From a bacterium (GTDB lineage Bacteria > Zixibacteria > MSB-5A5 > GN15 > FEB-12), in contig JADJGQ010000002.1 in NCBI GenBank assembly GCA_016708025.1, positions 992,001-1,056,000 of the forward strand: a DNA stretch of 64,000 nt, given 5' to 3'. Below the pieces are notes generated by a model. That model did not search any database, was not told the origin of the DNA, and saw only the letters and a list, made by a program, of their open reading frames with translations. Below are positions 45,422 to 55,000 of the stretch, one piece after another (positions within the stretch are counted from its first letter, which is position 1; every line of letters begins with the position of its first letter). The position numbers were made by a program, and so were the translations under genes.

Positions 45422-45567
45422 TGTTGTTTTGGATACATATAGCGATCATCGTCTATTTGATTGTGGTCATTCTGACAGAGATATTTTCGGAGCGCTCATG
45501 GAAACGACAAGCCGCGTACGCGATGATTCTGATTCCGTTCGTGTTACGGGTCCTGCTGATCAAGTGA
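45421..45567 (+). CDS. Small membrane protein nested between the permease and aspartoacylase-like genes
   Basis: A 48-residue frame starting MLFWIHIAIIVYLIVVILTE, then IFSERSWKRQAAYAMILIPF and VLRVLLIK, ending at TGA 45565-45567. The ATG overlaps the permease stop (TGATG) and has GGGGGA seven bases upstream. Its 3' half overlaps the next gene in another frame. The N-terminal ~18 residues form a membrane helix, a basic/amphipathic linker follows, and a second short hydrophobic segment (AMILIPFVLRVLLI) closes it. Start-stop overlap, ribosome binding site and hydrophobicity all argue for a real gene, perhaps a minimal partner of the permease. I know of no named family. Confidence 0.6.
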   Translation: MLFWIHIAIIVYLIVVILTEIFSERSWKRQAAYAMILIPFVLRVLLIK

Positions 45568-46703
45568 CCAGCGGATCGCCGATCACCCGGAAGCAGATCT
45601 TATCCGCCGTGTTCTTCCTGCTCTGCGCCGCAGTGCTGGCAACGGCGGCATCGTTTGATTTCCTGGCGCAGAGGGAGCCGGACCTGATCCGCCCCGCCGA
45701 AAGCTTGTCTCGCATCGGGATGTTGAGTGATTATTTCGCGAACCTGAAGGGGACCTCCGGCGATACGCCGATCTATTTCTTCGAAAGCGGAAGGCCGGGC
45801 GCAACCGTGCTGCTGTTAGGTGGGACACACCCCAATGAACCTTCCGGCTATGTCACCGCGACCCTGGTCACAGAAAACGCGACGGTAACCTCCGGCAGAC
45901 TGTTGGTGATTCCCCAGGCGTGTGCCAGTGGTTTCAGTTGTACTGATCCGTTTGAGGGATGTCCTTCTTCGTTTTCGATCCAGGGACAATCCGGTCCGCG
46001 CAAATTCCGCTTTGGCTCACGCGTCTCCAATCCGCTTGACCAGTGGCCCGATCCCCTGGTCTATCTCCACTATCCGTCCGGCCAGCAACTATCCGGGTTC
46101 GAATCGCGCAATCTCAATCGTTCCTATCCTGGGCGACCGGATGGGACATTCACCGAGCGAGTCGGCTACGCTATCATGCAGTTGATCCAGCAGGAGAAGG
46201 TAGATGTCGCGTTCGATCTGCACGAAGCAGCGCCTGAGATCCCGATCATCAATGCGATCGTTTATCACCCGAAAGGGGAAGACGTTGCACTCATGGCTGT
46301 CATGAATCTGGAGATGGCCGATCTGCGCTATTCGCCGGAGCTTTCGCCGGAGAGCTTCCGCGGACTGAGCCACCGGGAATGGGGTGATCGCACCGAGGTG
46401 ATGCCGTTCCTGATGGAGACCAGCAATCCTATCCAGGGGAGACTGCGCGGAAAAACGGATGAGCAGTTGATCCTCACGGGAGTCAGTGAAGAATATAAAC
46501 GGGCGCTGGAATCCGGGGCGCTGCGAATTGAATATCTGCCGGAGGGTGAACCGCTGGAATTGCGCGTCGGTCGTCACCTCCAGGGCTTCCAGTCGATCCT
46601 GGGCGCCTACTCCGACATGTACCCGGACAAATCAATTGTGATTGACGGTTTGCCGTCCTATGATGAAGTGATGTCCAATGGCATTGGCCATTATCTTCAC
46701 TGA
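45498..46703 (+). CDS. Membrane-anchored succinylglutamate desuccinylase/aspartoacylase-like hydrolase
   Basis: A 401-residue protein starting at ATG 45498 (GGAG six bases upstream), within the preceding small gene. An N-terminal cytoplasmic tail precedes one helix (ILSAVFFLLCAAVLATAASF), so the catalytic domain is periplasmic. Zinc-carboxypeptidase (M14-like) motifs are present: LLGGTHPNEPSGYVTA (ligands His and Glu), GFESRNLNRSYPG (substrate Arg/Asn), VAFDLHEAAPE (third ligand His) and VMPFLMETSNP (candidate catalytic Glu). The family hydrolyses N-acyl amino acids or trims amide-linked acidic groups. In an operon for gamma-glutamyl chemistry, an N-acylglutamate or glutamyl amide is the natural guess. 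Confidence 0.83.
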   Translation: METTSRVRDDSDSVRVTGPADQVTSGSPITRKQILSAVFFLLCAAVLATAASFDFLAQREPDLIRPAESLSRIGMLSDYFANLKGTSGDTPIYFFESGRPGATVLLLGGTHPNEPSGYVTATLVTENATVTSGRLLVIPQACASGFSCTDPFEGCPSSFSIQGQSGPRKFRFGSRVSNPLDQWPDPLVYLHYPSGQQLSGFESRNLNRSYPGRPDGTFTERVGYAIMQLIQQEKVDVAFDLHEAAPEIPIINAIVYHPKGEDVALMAVMNLEMADLRYSPELSPESFRGLSHREWGDRTEVMPFLMETSNPIQGRLRGKTDEQLILTGVSEEYKRALESGALRIEYLPEGEPLELRVGRHLQGFQSILGAYSDMYPDKSIVIDGLPSYDEVMSNGIGHYLH

Positions 46704-46747
46704 GAAGTGTAGAAGTTGTGTGAATGTTCTTTATTATGAGGTATACG

Positions 46748-47311
46748 ATGAAAAAGATACTCGGTAGCCTGGTCATTCTGACAGGACTGGTGTTGTGCGG
46801 ACTGGCTGTATCAGCCCAGGAAGAGAGCAAGTCTGCTCTGGAACAGCCGATCCTGATCACCTCTGCCGGTCAAAGCGCAGATGTCAAACTGGTCGGAATG
46901 CTGGCCAAGCAACAGAAGCTGGATGCGAAGATCGTTGAAATGGCCAAACCGGCTGATCTCGAAGGGATCAAAACGTTGATCATTGTCCCGGGCTTCTCCT
47001 CGAAAGGATTGGGCGCGGCCGGTGTCAGCCAGAAGGATGAAATGGATCGCGTTGTCGCATTGCTGAAAGCCGCAACCGACAAAAAGGTTCCGGTGGTCAC
47101 AGTCCATATCGGTGGCACAGCCCGTCGCGGCGGACAATCCGATGACTTCTGCAAAGCGTCAGCCGATGCCTCGGGCCATATGGTCGTAGTGGCACAAGGT
47201 GACGAAGACAAGTTTTTCACCAATATTGCAACCGCTAAAAAGGCATCGATCACGGTCGTGACGAAGATCGCCGAGGCAGGCGCGCCGTTGGGCGAACTGT
47301 TCAAGAAGTAG
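46748..47311 (+). CDS. Exported DUF6305-like protein
   Basis: A 187-residue protein with a signal peptide (MKKILGSLVILTGLVLCGLAVSAQ) and GAGGT before the ATG at 46748. The mature domain (LEQPILITSAGQSADVKLVGMLAKQQKLDAKIVEMAKP, KTLIIVPGFSSKGLGAAGVSQ, VPVVTVHIGGTARRGGQSDDFC, ASGHMVVVAQGDEDKFFTNIA) is an alpha/beta fold. I recall this as DUF6305, seen in operons with permease-type and Pgs-type genes. That recollection is not certain. The Rossmann-like layout and secretion suggest a periplasmic ligand-binding component, which could replace the missing DctP-type receptor. No catalytic motif is obvious. Confidence 0.7.
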   Translation: MKKILGSLVILTGLVLCGLAVSAQEESKSALEQPILITSAGQSADVKLVGMLAKQQKLDAKIVEMAKPADLEGIKTLIIVPGFSSKGLGAAGVSQKDEMDRVVALLKAATDKKVPVVTVHIGGTARRGGQSDDFCKASADASGHMVVVAQGDEDKFFTNIATAKKASITVVTKIAEAGAPLGELFKK

Positions 47312-47372
47312 GAAACTGGTGTCCGGAGCGAACCCGCGTGCGCGAGTCATCCCGACCGAGCTGGAGTGAGAA

Positions 47373-49298
47373 ATGAAACAGATACGATCAGCCAATATGC
47401 GACCGGCTCTCCTGGTCACTGTCCTGCTCATGGCGTTCTGCCTGTCGAGCGCTATCCTTGCGCAGGTCGAGCCGGGGCCGGCGGCATCCGGGAGCAATGG
47501 GATGGTAGCCACCGCTCACCCGCTCGCTTCAGAAGCCGGGCTGGAGATACTCAAGCAAGGCGGCAATGCCGTTGATGCTGCGGTCGCGTCGGCTTTTGCG
47601 ATCGGTGTGGTTGAGCCGGATGGCTCCGGACTTGGCGGCGGCGGCAGCATGGTCATCTATCTCGCAGACACCAAGGCTTCCTACAACGTCAATTATTACC
47701 ACCAGTCTTCGAGTACTATCGAAAAGATCAAGTACGATCCCGACAATGACCGGACGACAGCGAAGTCGATCCTCGTTCCGGGGACAGTGGCAGGACTTTG
47801 CCTCGCGCAGGAACGTTTCGGCAAATTGCCGCTCGCGCAGGTGATCGCGCCGGCTATTCGCTATGCTGAACAGGGATTTCCGATCGATGGCACACTTGCC
47901 CAATTGATCCTCGACAATGTTGAGATGCTTCGTCTTGACACCGCCACCGCGCTGACTTTCCTGATTGACGGTTTCCCCAAAATGGAAGGGGATACACTCC
48001 GTCAACCGGAATTGGCGAAAGTCCTTCGCGCAGTCGCGGAGAAGGGGAGAGCCGGATTTTATGAAGGGGAGATCGCCAAAGCGATCGTCGAGCGAGTCAC
48101 CTCGCTTGGTGGGGCGCTGACGATGGAGGATCTTGCCACATTCTCCGCAGAACTGAATAAGCCGGTGCAGGGCTCGTACCGTGGATACCAGATCATCTCA
48201 ACCGGTGCGCCGCAGTCCGGGATGTCTGTCATCCAGTCGCTGAACATCCTCGAAAACGAAAACCTGACGGCGATGGGGCATTTCAGCAAGTCCGCTTCCA
48301 CCCTGCATCTGATGGCGGAAACGATGTGCCGGACGTATGCCGATCGATGGCAGTACCTCGGCGACCCGAGATTTAACGATGTCCCGGTCGATGGGATCAT
48401 CGCGAAGGAATACGCACTAGAACGATTCAACGCGATCAACCGGTTCAAGGCTGATCCTAAGCAATATCGTCTGACCGAGGCCGGCAACCCGATCCGTTTC
48501 GATCATGCGCGTTCATCCGAGTTTAGTTCCGACAAGCAAGGCGGGAAAAAGCGCGGGTGGGATGATGAAATGGACGAATCCAAAACCAGCGCCGGTGACT
48601 GGGGCGAAAGTATCTTTGATAGTTGGGGCGGCAAGAAGTCCGGCACGACTGTCAAAAAACAGCCGAAACAAAAATCAGATTCGAGCAGAGATACGACCAA
48701 AGAGGAATCCACCGAGGTTGACGACAACGACAGCTATGATGGTGGCGGCTCCACGACCCATTTGTCGGTGATCGACAAAGATGGCAACATGGTGGCGCTG
48801 ACACAGACGCTCGGGACATTTTTCGGTTCCGGCGTCACGGCATCGGGCGTGTTAATGAACTGCGGCATGTCCAATTTCTCGCTCTCCTCTGAAGCAAATT
48901 TGGTGCAACCAAACAAGCAACCGCGCAGCTCGATCTGCCCGACGCTTGTGCTGCGCGACGGTAAACCGGCCATGGTGGTCGGCTCGCCGGGGGCCGGACG
49001 GATCATCTGTACGGTCGTAGAAATATTGGTCAATGCGATCGATTTTGATATGGATGCACGTGATGCCAACTGGGCACCGCGATTCTATTGTGAAAAATTC
49101 CAGGAACACCTGTATCTCGAGGGGGGCATCGATGAACAGGTGAGCAACGAACTCGAACGGATGGGACACACACTGAGAAAGTACGAGGGACGGGACCTCT
49201 TCTTTGGCGGTGTCCAGATGATCCTGGTCGATCCGGTGACTGGAATGTTCTATGGTTCGGCGGATAAACGACGCGGAGGCGTGGCTCTGGGATATTAA
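47373..49298 (+). CDS. ggt: Gamma-glutamyltransferase (CapD/GGT family) with a low-complexity insertion
   Basis: A 641-residue exported enzyme (signal ALLVTVLLMAFCLSSAILA; GGAG before the ATG). It is an N-terminal nucleophile hydrolase that moves or hydrolyses gamma-glutamyl groups. Landmarks are ATAHPLASEAGLEILKQGGNAVDAAVASAFAIGVVEPDGSGLGGGG, VPGTVAGLC, the autocleavage/nucleophile Thr461 in GGGSTTHLSVIDKDGNMVAL, and GSPGAGRII. It is ~60 residues longer than usual because an Asp/Lys/Ser-rich low-complexity segment (about residues 388-455, including WDDEMDESKTSAGDWGES and KQKSDSSRDTTKEESTEVDD) sits just before the cleavage site. In Bacillus anthracis the homologue CapD anchors the polyglutamate capsule and is encoded beside capBC, as here beside pgsB and pgsC. 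Confidence 0.92.
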   Translation: MKQIRSANMRPALLVTVLLMAFCLSSAILAQVEPGPAASGSNGMVATAHPLASEAGLEILKQGGNAVDAAVASAFAIGVVEPDGSGLGGGGSMVIYLADTKASYNVNYYHQSSSTIEKIKYDPDNDRTTAKSILVPGTVAGLCLAQERFGKLPLAQVIAPAIRYAEQGFPIDGTLAQLILDNVEMLRLDTATALTFLIDGFPKMEGDTLRQPELAKVLRAVAEKGRAGFYEGEIAKAIVERVTSLGGALTMEDLATFSAELNKPVQGSYRGYQIISTGAPQSGMSVIQSLNILENENLTAMGHFSKSASTLHLMAETMCRTYADRWQYLGDPRFNDVPVDGIIAKEYALERFNAINRFKADPKQYRLTEAGNPIRFDHARSSEFSSDKQGGKKRGWDDEMDESKTSAGDWGESIFDSWGGKKSGTTVKKQPKQKSDSSRDTTKEESTEVDDNDSYDGGGSTTHLSVIDKDGNMVALTQTLGTFFGSGVTASGVLMNCGMSNFSLSSEANLVQPNKQPRSSICPTLVLRDGKPAMVVGSPGAGRIICTVVEILVNAIDFDMDARDANWAPRFYCEKFQEHLYLEGGIDEQVSNELERMGHTLRKYEGRDLFFGGVQMILVDPVTGMFYGSADKRRGGVALGY

Positions 49299-49337
49299 CG
49301 CCGGTTTTCGGCACTCCGCGCGCACGAGAGAACCTCA

Positions 49338-50495
49338 ATGCTGGTTCCCGTCTATTTACTTCTTTTGGTCCTCTTGCTTCTGATTCTGGAAGCAGTGATC
49401 GTCCGAGCTCGGGTCAATCGACTCGCCTTGCGTGTGCATGTCAACGGCACGCGAGGCAAGTCGAGCGTGACTCGTTATATCGCTGCCGGTCTGCGCGCCT
49501 CCGGCAAAAAGACGATCGCCAAAATCACCGGGGTCCGTCCGACGATTGTCGATACCATCGGTTCTCAATCGATCATTAAGCGGCGTGGCGGCGCACGGGT
49601 CCAGGAACAGATCTCATTGATTCACCACTCTGCCAAAGAACGGGCCGACTGCCTGGTCCTTGAGTGTATGTCAATTCGTCCGGATCTGCAGGCCTTCGAG
49701 AGCCGGGCATTCCGCCCGCACATCTATGTCCTGACCAATGTTCTGGATGATCACCAGGAAGAGCTGACGGATGATCCGGGATTGCAGATCGACGCGCTCT
49801 GCGGAGCTATGGTCAGTGGTTCGACCATCGTTACTGCTCCGGGACCGCATGTTGCTACACTGAACCAGCGTGCCCAACAACTGGGCAATCGTCTGGTCAT
49901 TGTCTCGGCTTTGTTGCCAGAGCTTAAGAGTCTGGTGCCGGAGGGCGCGTTTGACGTCAATATTGCCCTGGCCCTTGCCGTCTGCAATGAGGCTGGCATT
50001 CCTGAGACTGTTTCATTTCCTGCGATCATCAAAGAGGCGACAGAAACAGTTGCATCGGATAGTGCGCTGTCAAGCGATGGCGTTCGATTTATCAATGGAT
50101 TTGCGGTCAATGACATTCCATCGGCCGAACGATTTATTGCATATTGGCGACAGCAAAAGTCGGATAGCGATGATCTGGCGATCATCTTTAATGCCCGCGC
50201 GGACCGTCCGCTCCGTTCGCGATCATTTGCCGGATATCTGCCTACTATCCGAAATCTGAATCGCATAATCGTGATCGGCAGCCATGCACCCTACATGGTT
50301 CGTGCGCTTCAGCGTTCCGGGTTCCCCTCGCATGCGATCGTGCAATGGTCACGCGCCCAGGTGAAAGACGCACGATCGGAAATGAAGAATCTGGGACTGG
50401 GCAGAGAGCAACTGCTGATCGGTCTGGGGAATATCGGCGGCGAGGGCCACTTGCTGGTCGATGCTTTACAGGGAGAAGTCGCTCATGCTGTTTGA
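49338..50495 (+). CDS. pgsB: Poly-gamma-glutamate synthase PgsB/CapB
   Basis: A 385-residue amide ligase related to Mur ligases and folylpolyglutamate synthetase. It has an N-terminal membrane helix (PVYLLLLVLLLLILEAVIV), the ATP-binding loop VNGTRGKSSVTRYIAAGLRA, then KITGVRPTIVDTIG, KRRGGARVQEQI, LVLECMSIRPDLQ and VLTNVLDDHQEEL, all hallmarks of PgsB/CapB. It forms the gamma-amide bonds between glutamates at the inner face of the membrane, using ATP. pgsC overlaps its end by 11 bases. The usual third subunit PgsA/CapA is absent; a PgsW-like gene follows instead. Confidence 0.95.
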   Translation: MLVPVYLLLLVLLLLILEAVIVRARVNRLALRVHVNGTRGKSSVTRYIAAGLRASGKKTIAKITGVRPTIVDTIGSQSIIKRRGGARVQEQISLIHHSAKERADCLVLECMSIRPDLQAFESRAFRPHIYVLTNVLDDHQEELTDDPGLQIDALCGAMVSGSTIVTAPGPHVATLNQRAQQLGNRLVIVSALLPELKSLVPEGAFDVNIALALAVCNEAGIPETVSFPAIIKEATETVASDSALSSDGVRFINGFAVNDIPSAERFIAYWRQQKSDSDDLAIIFNARADRPLRSRSFAGYLPTIRNLNRIIVIGSHAPYMVRALQRSGFPSHAIVQWSRAQVKDARSEMKNLGLGREQLLIGLGNIGGEGHLLVDALQGEVAHAV

Positions 50496-50922
50496 GTACT
50501 TCTTCATCGGACTGGTGGTCGGCTTCCTGTTCTACGAACTGACCGACATTTCACCCGGCGGCGTGATCGCTCCGGCCTACTGCGCGCTTTTTGTGTATGA
50601 GCCGTGGAAGATCGGCATGACCGTTTTGGTCGCGGCTGTTGTCTGGTTGCTGCTTGGATTCGCCTCACGTTACCTGTTGTTGTATGGCCGTCGACGGCTG
50701 CTTCTCGCCGTGTTGCTTGGATTCTGCATCAAGTTGTTGATCGAACTTCAGATTCAGCCGCACGTCAACCCGGAGATCAGTTTGCAGTCGATCGGCTACA
50801 TAATCCCCGGGCTGGTGGCCAATGAATCTTCGCGCCAGGGGATTGTCTCTACGATCGCCGCTCTCGGGATTGTCACCGTGATCAGTTTCCTGGCGATACT
50901 CGCCGTGAGGTCGTTCGCATGA
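50485..50922 (+). CDS. pgsC: Poly-gamma-glutamate biosynthesis protein PgsC/CapC
   Basis: A 145-residue, four- to five-helix membrane subunit of the polyglutamate synthase. It has FEYFFIGLVVGFLFYELTDISPGGVIAPAYCALFV, whose ..G.I.P.Y.AL pattern is typical of CapC, then MTVLVAAVVWLLLGF, LLAVLLGFCIKLLIE and IGYIIPGLVANESSRQGIV. I choose ATG 50485 with AGGGAGAA upstream, overlapping the end of pgsB; an in-frame ATG at 50461 is less likely. It probably helps polymer extrusion. Its stop overlaps the next start (ATGA). Confidence 0.94.
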   Translation: MLFEYFFIGLVVGFLFYELTDISPGGVIAPAYCALFVYEPWKIGMTVLVAAVVWLLLGFASRYLLLYGRRRLLLAVLLGFCIKLLIELQIQPHVNPEISLQSIGYIIPGLVANESSRQGIVSTIAALGIVTVISFLAILAVRSFA

Positions 50923-52040
50923 CCAGACCTGCATCCACCAGATCACTGCTTTTCCTGCTGGCAATCGGCATAGCTGTTGTTGCCGCGATTCAGGCATGGG
51001 GATTCCGAACCACAGAATATCCCGACAGCGCCAGAATGCGTGAGGCGGCCGCACTTTGTGCTTCCTGGTTCGACGCCGTTGCCGAATTCAAACAGGCGAA
51101 TAGGATTGAATCGGACAGCCGCTCGATCACTCGCTACCGGGCGCTGATCGGGGATGATTACACGCCGATCACCACGACACTGGGCGCTCTCGATGCCAAG
51201 GAGACAGCCGCTAATCCGGATTTTGCGGCGCTTGTTGTTCGCCTGATGGCTGAAGCGAAGGTCGACTCCGGCTCCACGGTCGGAGTGATCCTCTCCGGTT
51301 CTTTTCCGTCGTTGGGGATTGCTACCCTTGCGGCACTCCAGACTGTCGACTGCAAAGTAGTGCTGATCAGCTCACTGGGCGCGTCCTCGTTCGGGGCCAA
51401 TCAACCTAATGCAACCTGGATCGATCTCGAGCAGTGGCTTCAAAGGCAGGCCGGTCTGAAGTATCGTTCCTCGCTCGTCACTTTTGGCGCTGAAAACGAC
51501 CGGGGAGAAGGAATTCAGGAAGAGGGATATCTGCTCCTCGAACAGGCCGGTGCTCGATGTGGAATAGCACTCTATCGACCGGAGTCACTTAAGCAGTCGA
51601 TTCAGAAGAAGATCGAGCTCTTGCGCGACGCCCAGATCAGCCTGCTGATCAATATCGGAGGAAATGAAGCGGCAATCGGTAAATGCGCTGATGCCGTCTC
51701 CATCCCCAATGGACTTCAGATGCATTGGCTGGGCTGCGATCATACCGACAAAGGGGTTATCTCTTACTTAGCCGACAAGAAAACTCCCTTTATTCACATG
51801 CTGAACATCAAATCTTTGGCGCAGCAATATGGAATACCGATCGAGCCGGGACCGAGTATTCCAGCGGCGACTGATCTTTACCAGCAGAGGACCATCCATC
51901 CGGCCATCCCGTCGGTCGCACTTGTTGGTATGATCGGGCTTCTGGTTAGCAATAGAGTGAGACAAAAGCGGACAGTTCGGGCGAACTCCGCACAGTCACA
52001 ATCGAAGATGTTACAAGAAAATGGAGCTATCGGCAGATGA
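50919..52040 (+). CDS. Poly-gamma-glutamate system protein (PgsW-like)
   Basis: A 373-residue protein with an N-terminal helix (LLFLLAIGIAVVAAIQAW), a large extracytoplasmic domain and a second hydrophobic stretch near the C-terminus (HPAIPSVALVGMIGLLVSN). The domain shows AAALCASWFDAVAEFK, GDDYTPITTTLGALDAKETAANPDF, VILSGSFPSLGIATLAALQ, WIDLEQWL, LLINIGGNEAAIGKC and TPFIHMLNIKSLAQQYGIP. This matches what I know as the 'poly-gamma-glutamate system protein' family, found with pgsBC where PgsA is absent. The start overlaps the pgsC stop by four bases. The biochemical role is unknown; by position it may be the extrusion or synthase-activating partner. Confidence 0.85.
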   Translation: MTRPASTRSLLFLLAIGIAVVAAIQAWGFRTTEYPDSARMREAAALCASWFDAVAEFKQANRIESDSRSITRYRALIGDDYTPITTTLGALDAKETAANPDFAALVVRLMAEAKVDSGSTVGVILSGSFPSLGIATLAALQTVDCKVVLISSLGASSFGANQPNATWIDLEQWLQRQAGLKYRSSLVTFGAENDRGEGIQEEGYLLLEQAGARCGIALYRPESLKQSIQKKIELLRDAQISLLINIGGNEAAIGKCADAVSIPNGLQMHWLGCDHTDKGVISYLADKKTPFIHMLNIKSLAQQYGIPIEPGPSIPAATDLYQQRTIHPAIPSVALVGMIGLLVSNRVRQKRTVRANSAQSQSKMLQENGAIGR

Positions 52041-52096
52041 CTCTCCCGATGAGACCGATACAGATATTAATCATCGAAAGTTAGTGAACTTATCAT

Positions 52097-55000
52097 ATGG
52101 CGAAGAAAAGTATGCGAACAGTAATTCTCACAATCTTCCTGTTGCTTTGCAGTGCCTGTCTCTTTGGACAGACCTCGCGAAGCGGGGATATCGAATTTCA
52201 TATCGATAGCCTGATCGACAATATGCCCGGCGAGACTCCCTCGGGTCTTTATCAGCAGCCCGGTGCGGCATCGCGTGCCACCTGGCGGGTGATCATCCAG
52301 AACATTCTGGCCGGCACATATTCGGTGGCAGACTCGGCCGCATCGACTCTTGATTACGAAATCTGTCAATTCACCGATACAGTGGCGACTCCGGACAAGC
52401 TGTACTATGTCCTTCAACGCAAGACGACCGCGACAGCCCGCTTCTGGGGCACGTTTGTATTTAATCCTGCGCCATATCGGCCGGCGCTGGTGATCCAGTG
52501 TCCACATCCGTTGCACGACCTGAATACCGGCCAGGAGGGGTTTTACGCTTTTCGCAAGTCGGGTGCCCGCGCCTATTTTGTCTCCGGCGCGCATCGTTGC
52601 AATGGATTGACCGCCTCAACTTGTAGTGGCAGTACTTCCGTCTGCTCTGAGACTGCTCAAGCCTACCGCTACTCGGATCAGGCCCATGTTGTGCTGAGTA
52701 CGTTTCAGATCACTACCGAAGAGATGCTGACCGCCATTCCGAATCTTGTCGCGGTTCAGCCGCACGGTTTTTCTCAGGAAGTAGGGGACCCGGATCTGAT
52801 CATAAGCAACGGTACCCGCTATACGCCGATCAACGACCTGTTACTTGACCTTCGCGATAACCTGTTGATCCAGGATCCATCGCTAACTTTCAAGATCACG
52901 CATATCGATCTCGACTGGGATCGATTGACGGGCAGAGACAATACGCAGGGGCGGTTGATCAATGGTTCGGCGGACCCCTGCGGCACCGCACCAACGTCGT
53001 CTACCGGTCGATTCCTCCATCTGGAACAGAAGTATTCTGGATTGCGGGACTCCCGCGCCAACTGGGACAAGTTGGCCAATGCGATCATCGCCACTTTCCC
53101 GCCGCTGCTGGATTTTGCGACGACTCAAAGCGGAAGCTGGACCGATCCGGATACCTGGGTTGGCGGTTCCGTGCCTGGTCCGGGTGATGATGTCCTGATC
53201 GCCGCCGGACATACGATCTCTGTCGATGATACTCTCGCATTCTGCAAAAACCTGTCGTTTGGCGGCAATGATGCCCTGATCGACCTGAATGCCAAAACCC
53301 GCTTGAATATCTATGGCAACATGACACTGTTCAGCGAAACGCATATCGCTTTCTCTGCCGGATGGTCTGCCGATTCAGCGTATGTCATGCTGGCGGGAAA
53401 TCTCCCGGCCGTGCTCTCTGGATGGTCTACCACCGGCGGGTCGACATCTTTCCGCGATTTGATCATCGCCAAAGACTCCGGCATCACCGTTCGCACTGGC
53501 GGGAATGGAATGCGCTTTGCGGTACAACATAGCCTGGAGGTCCATAGTGGCGGCTTCGTGCTTGCTGTCGATGACGACCTCGAATCACGATGGGCATCCT
53601 CCGGCAATTTCACCTCCGATCAACAACTGCTGATCACCGTTCAGCCGGGAGCCGAGTTTTCATTCGAAGACGGCACCGGCTCGCACTGGGTTCGCGCCAA
53701 TACCGGTTCGGTGCCGATCGGTCCGATGACTGTTTACGGCGACGCGCTGCTTATCGATGCCAGTTCATCGGATATCAGTATTAACGGCATCACGATCAAA
53801 GCAGGGGGAGAACTGAATCTGAACACCGGCCTGGGAAGCACGACTTCCGGTCCAATGTTCAACCCCGGTACGATCACGATAGATTCCGGCGGATCACTGC
53901 TGCAGGAGACGACCTCAAATATCTGGTTCGATACGACAATCCTGATCGTCTCCGATGGCGCCGTATACAAAACCTCGTCATCAACGACGGTCTTTCCTCC
54001 GACACTGGTGAACAATGGGCGGGTTCGCTACCAGCGCAATCCATCCAGTGCGACCACCGACCAGACGGTGATTGACACGAACTACATCGATATCGAGTTC
54101 AGCTTTGCGGGTAACGGCACTAAAAAGCTCTGGAATGTCACCAGTAATCGAACTGTGTCTGACAGTCTGGAAACCAACAACTCCGCCACTCTGGTACTGA
54201 CCGGCAACGGTTCATACGTTCAAGTGAATGATGTGCTCCGGATGACTTCGGGAACGATCGACAACAGCGCCGGCACCGCCAACCTTCTGTTGGCAAATGG
54301 AGCGCTGATCTCTCGTGCGACCGGGACTATCACCAACCCACCGCAATTCGGAGGACAGGTAGATCTTCGCTATACCAGTTCGCTGGCGGCTGTGACCACC
54401 GGTCCGGAACTGCCGACTGGTGCATCCACCCTGCGAAATCTGACTGTTGCTTCACCGACGCAAATAGTGTCGCTCGGAGCGACGGCCACGGTTAATGGTC
54501 AGCTTGCACTGACAAGCGGTGGACTGTCCACCGGTGCAAACACGATCGTGTTGTCGCCAACCGCAACGATGGTCGAAACTACCGACACCGTGGTACAGGG
54601 ACGAGTCCGTACGACGCGAACTGTCAGCCAGAATTTACAGGAGTCGTTTGGCGGAATGGGTATTCAGATCACTGCCACTGGTGTAGCCCCCGGCTCCACG
54701 CGAGTCGATCGAGTCACCGGTTCCGCAGTTACGCTGCCGAGCGGCGCGAGCATACTCCGCGTATTTGAGATTCGACCGACTAACCGGACGGGAGTGAATG
54801 CGACACTGGTTCTGCATTATGCGACGAGTGAGTTGAATGGCTTGCTGGAACCTAGTCTGGCGCTATACCGGAGTATCGATAGTGGCACAACCTGGACTTT
54901 GGTTGAGGGAAGCACGATTGATACTGCCGCGAATAGTCTGACAGTGACCAACCTTGCCGACCTTGGATGGTTCACTGCCGGATTTGCCAGTCAGAGTTGC

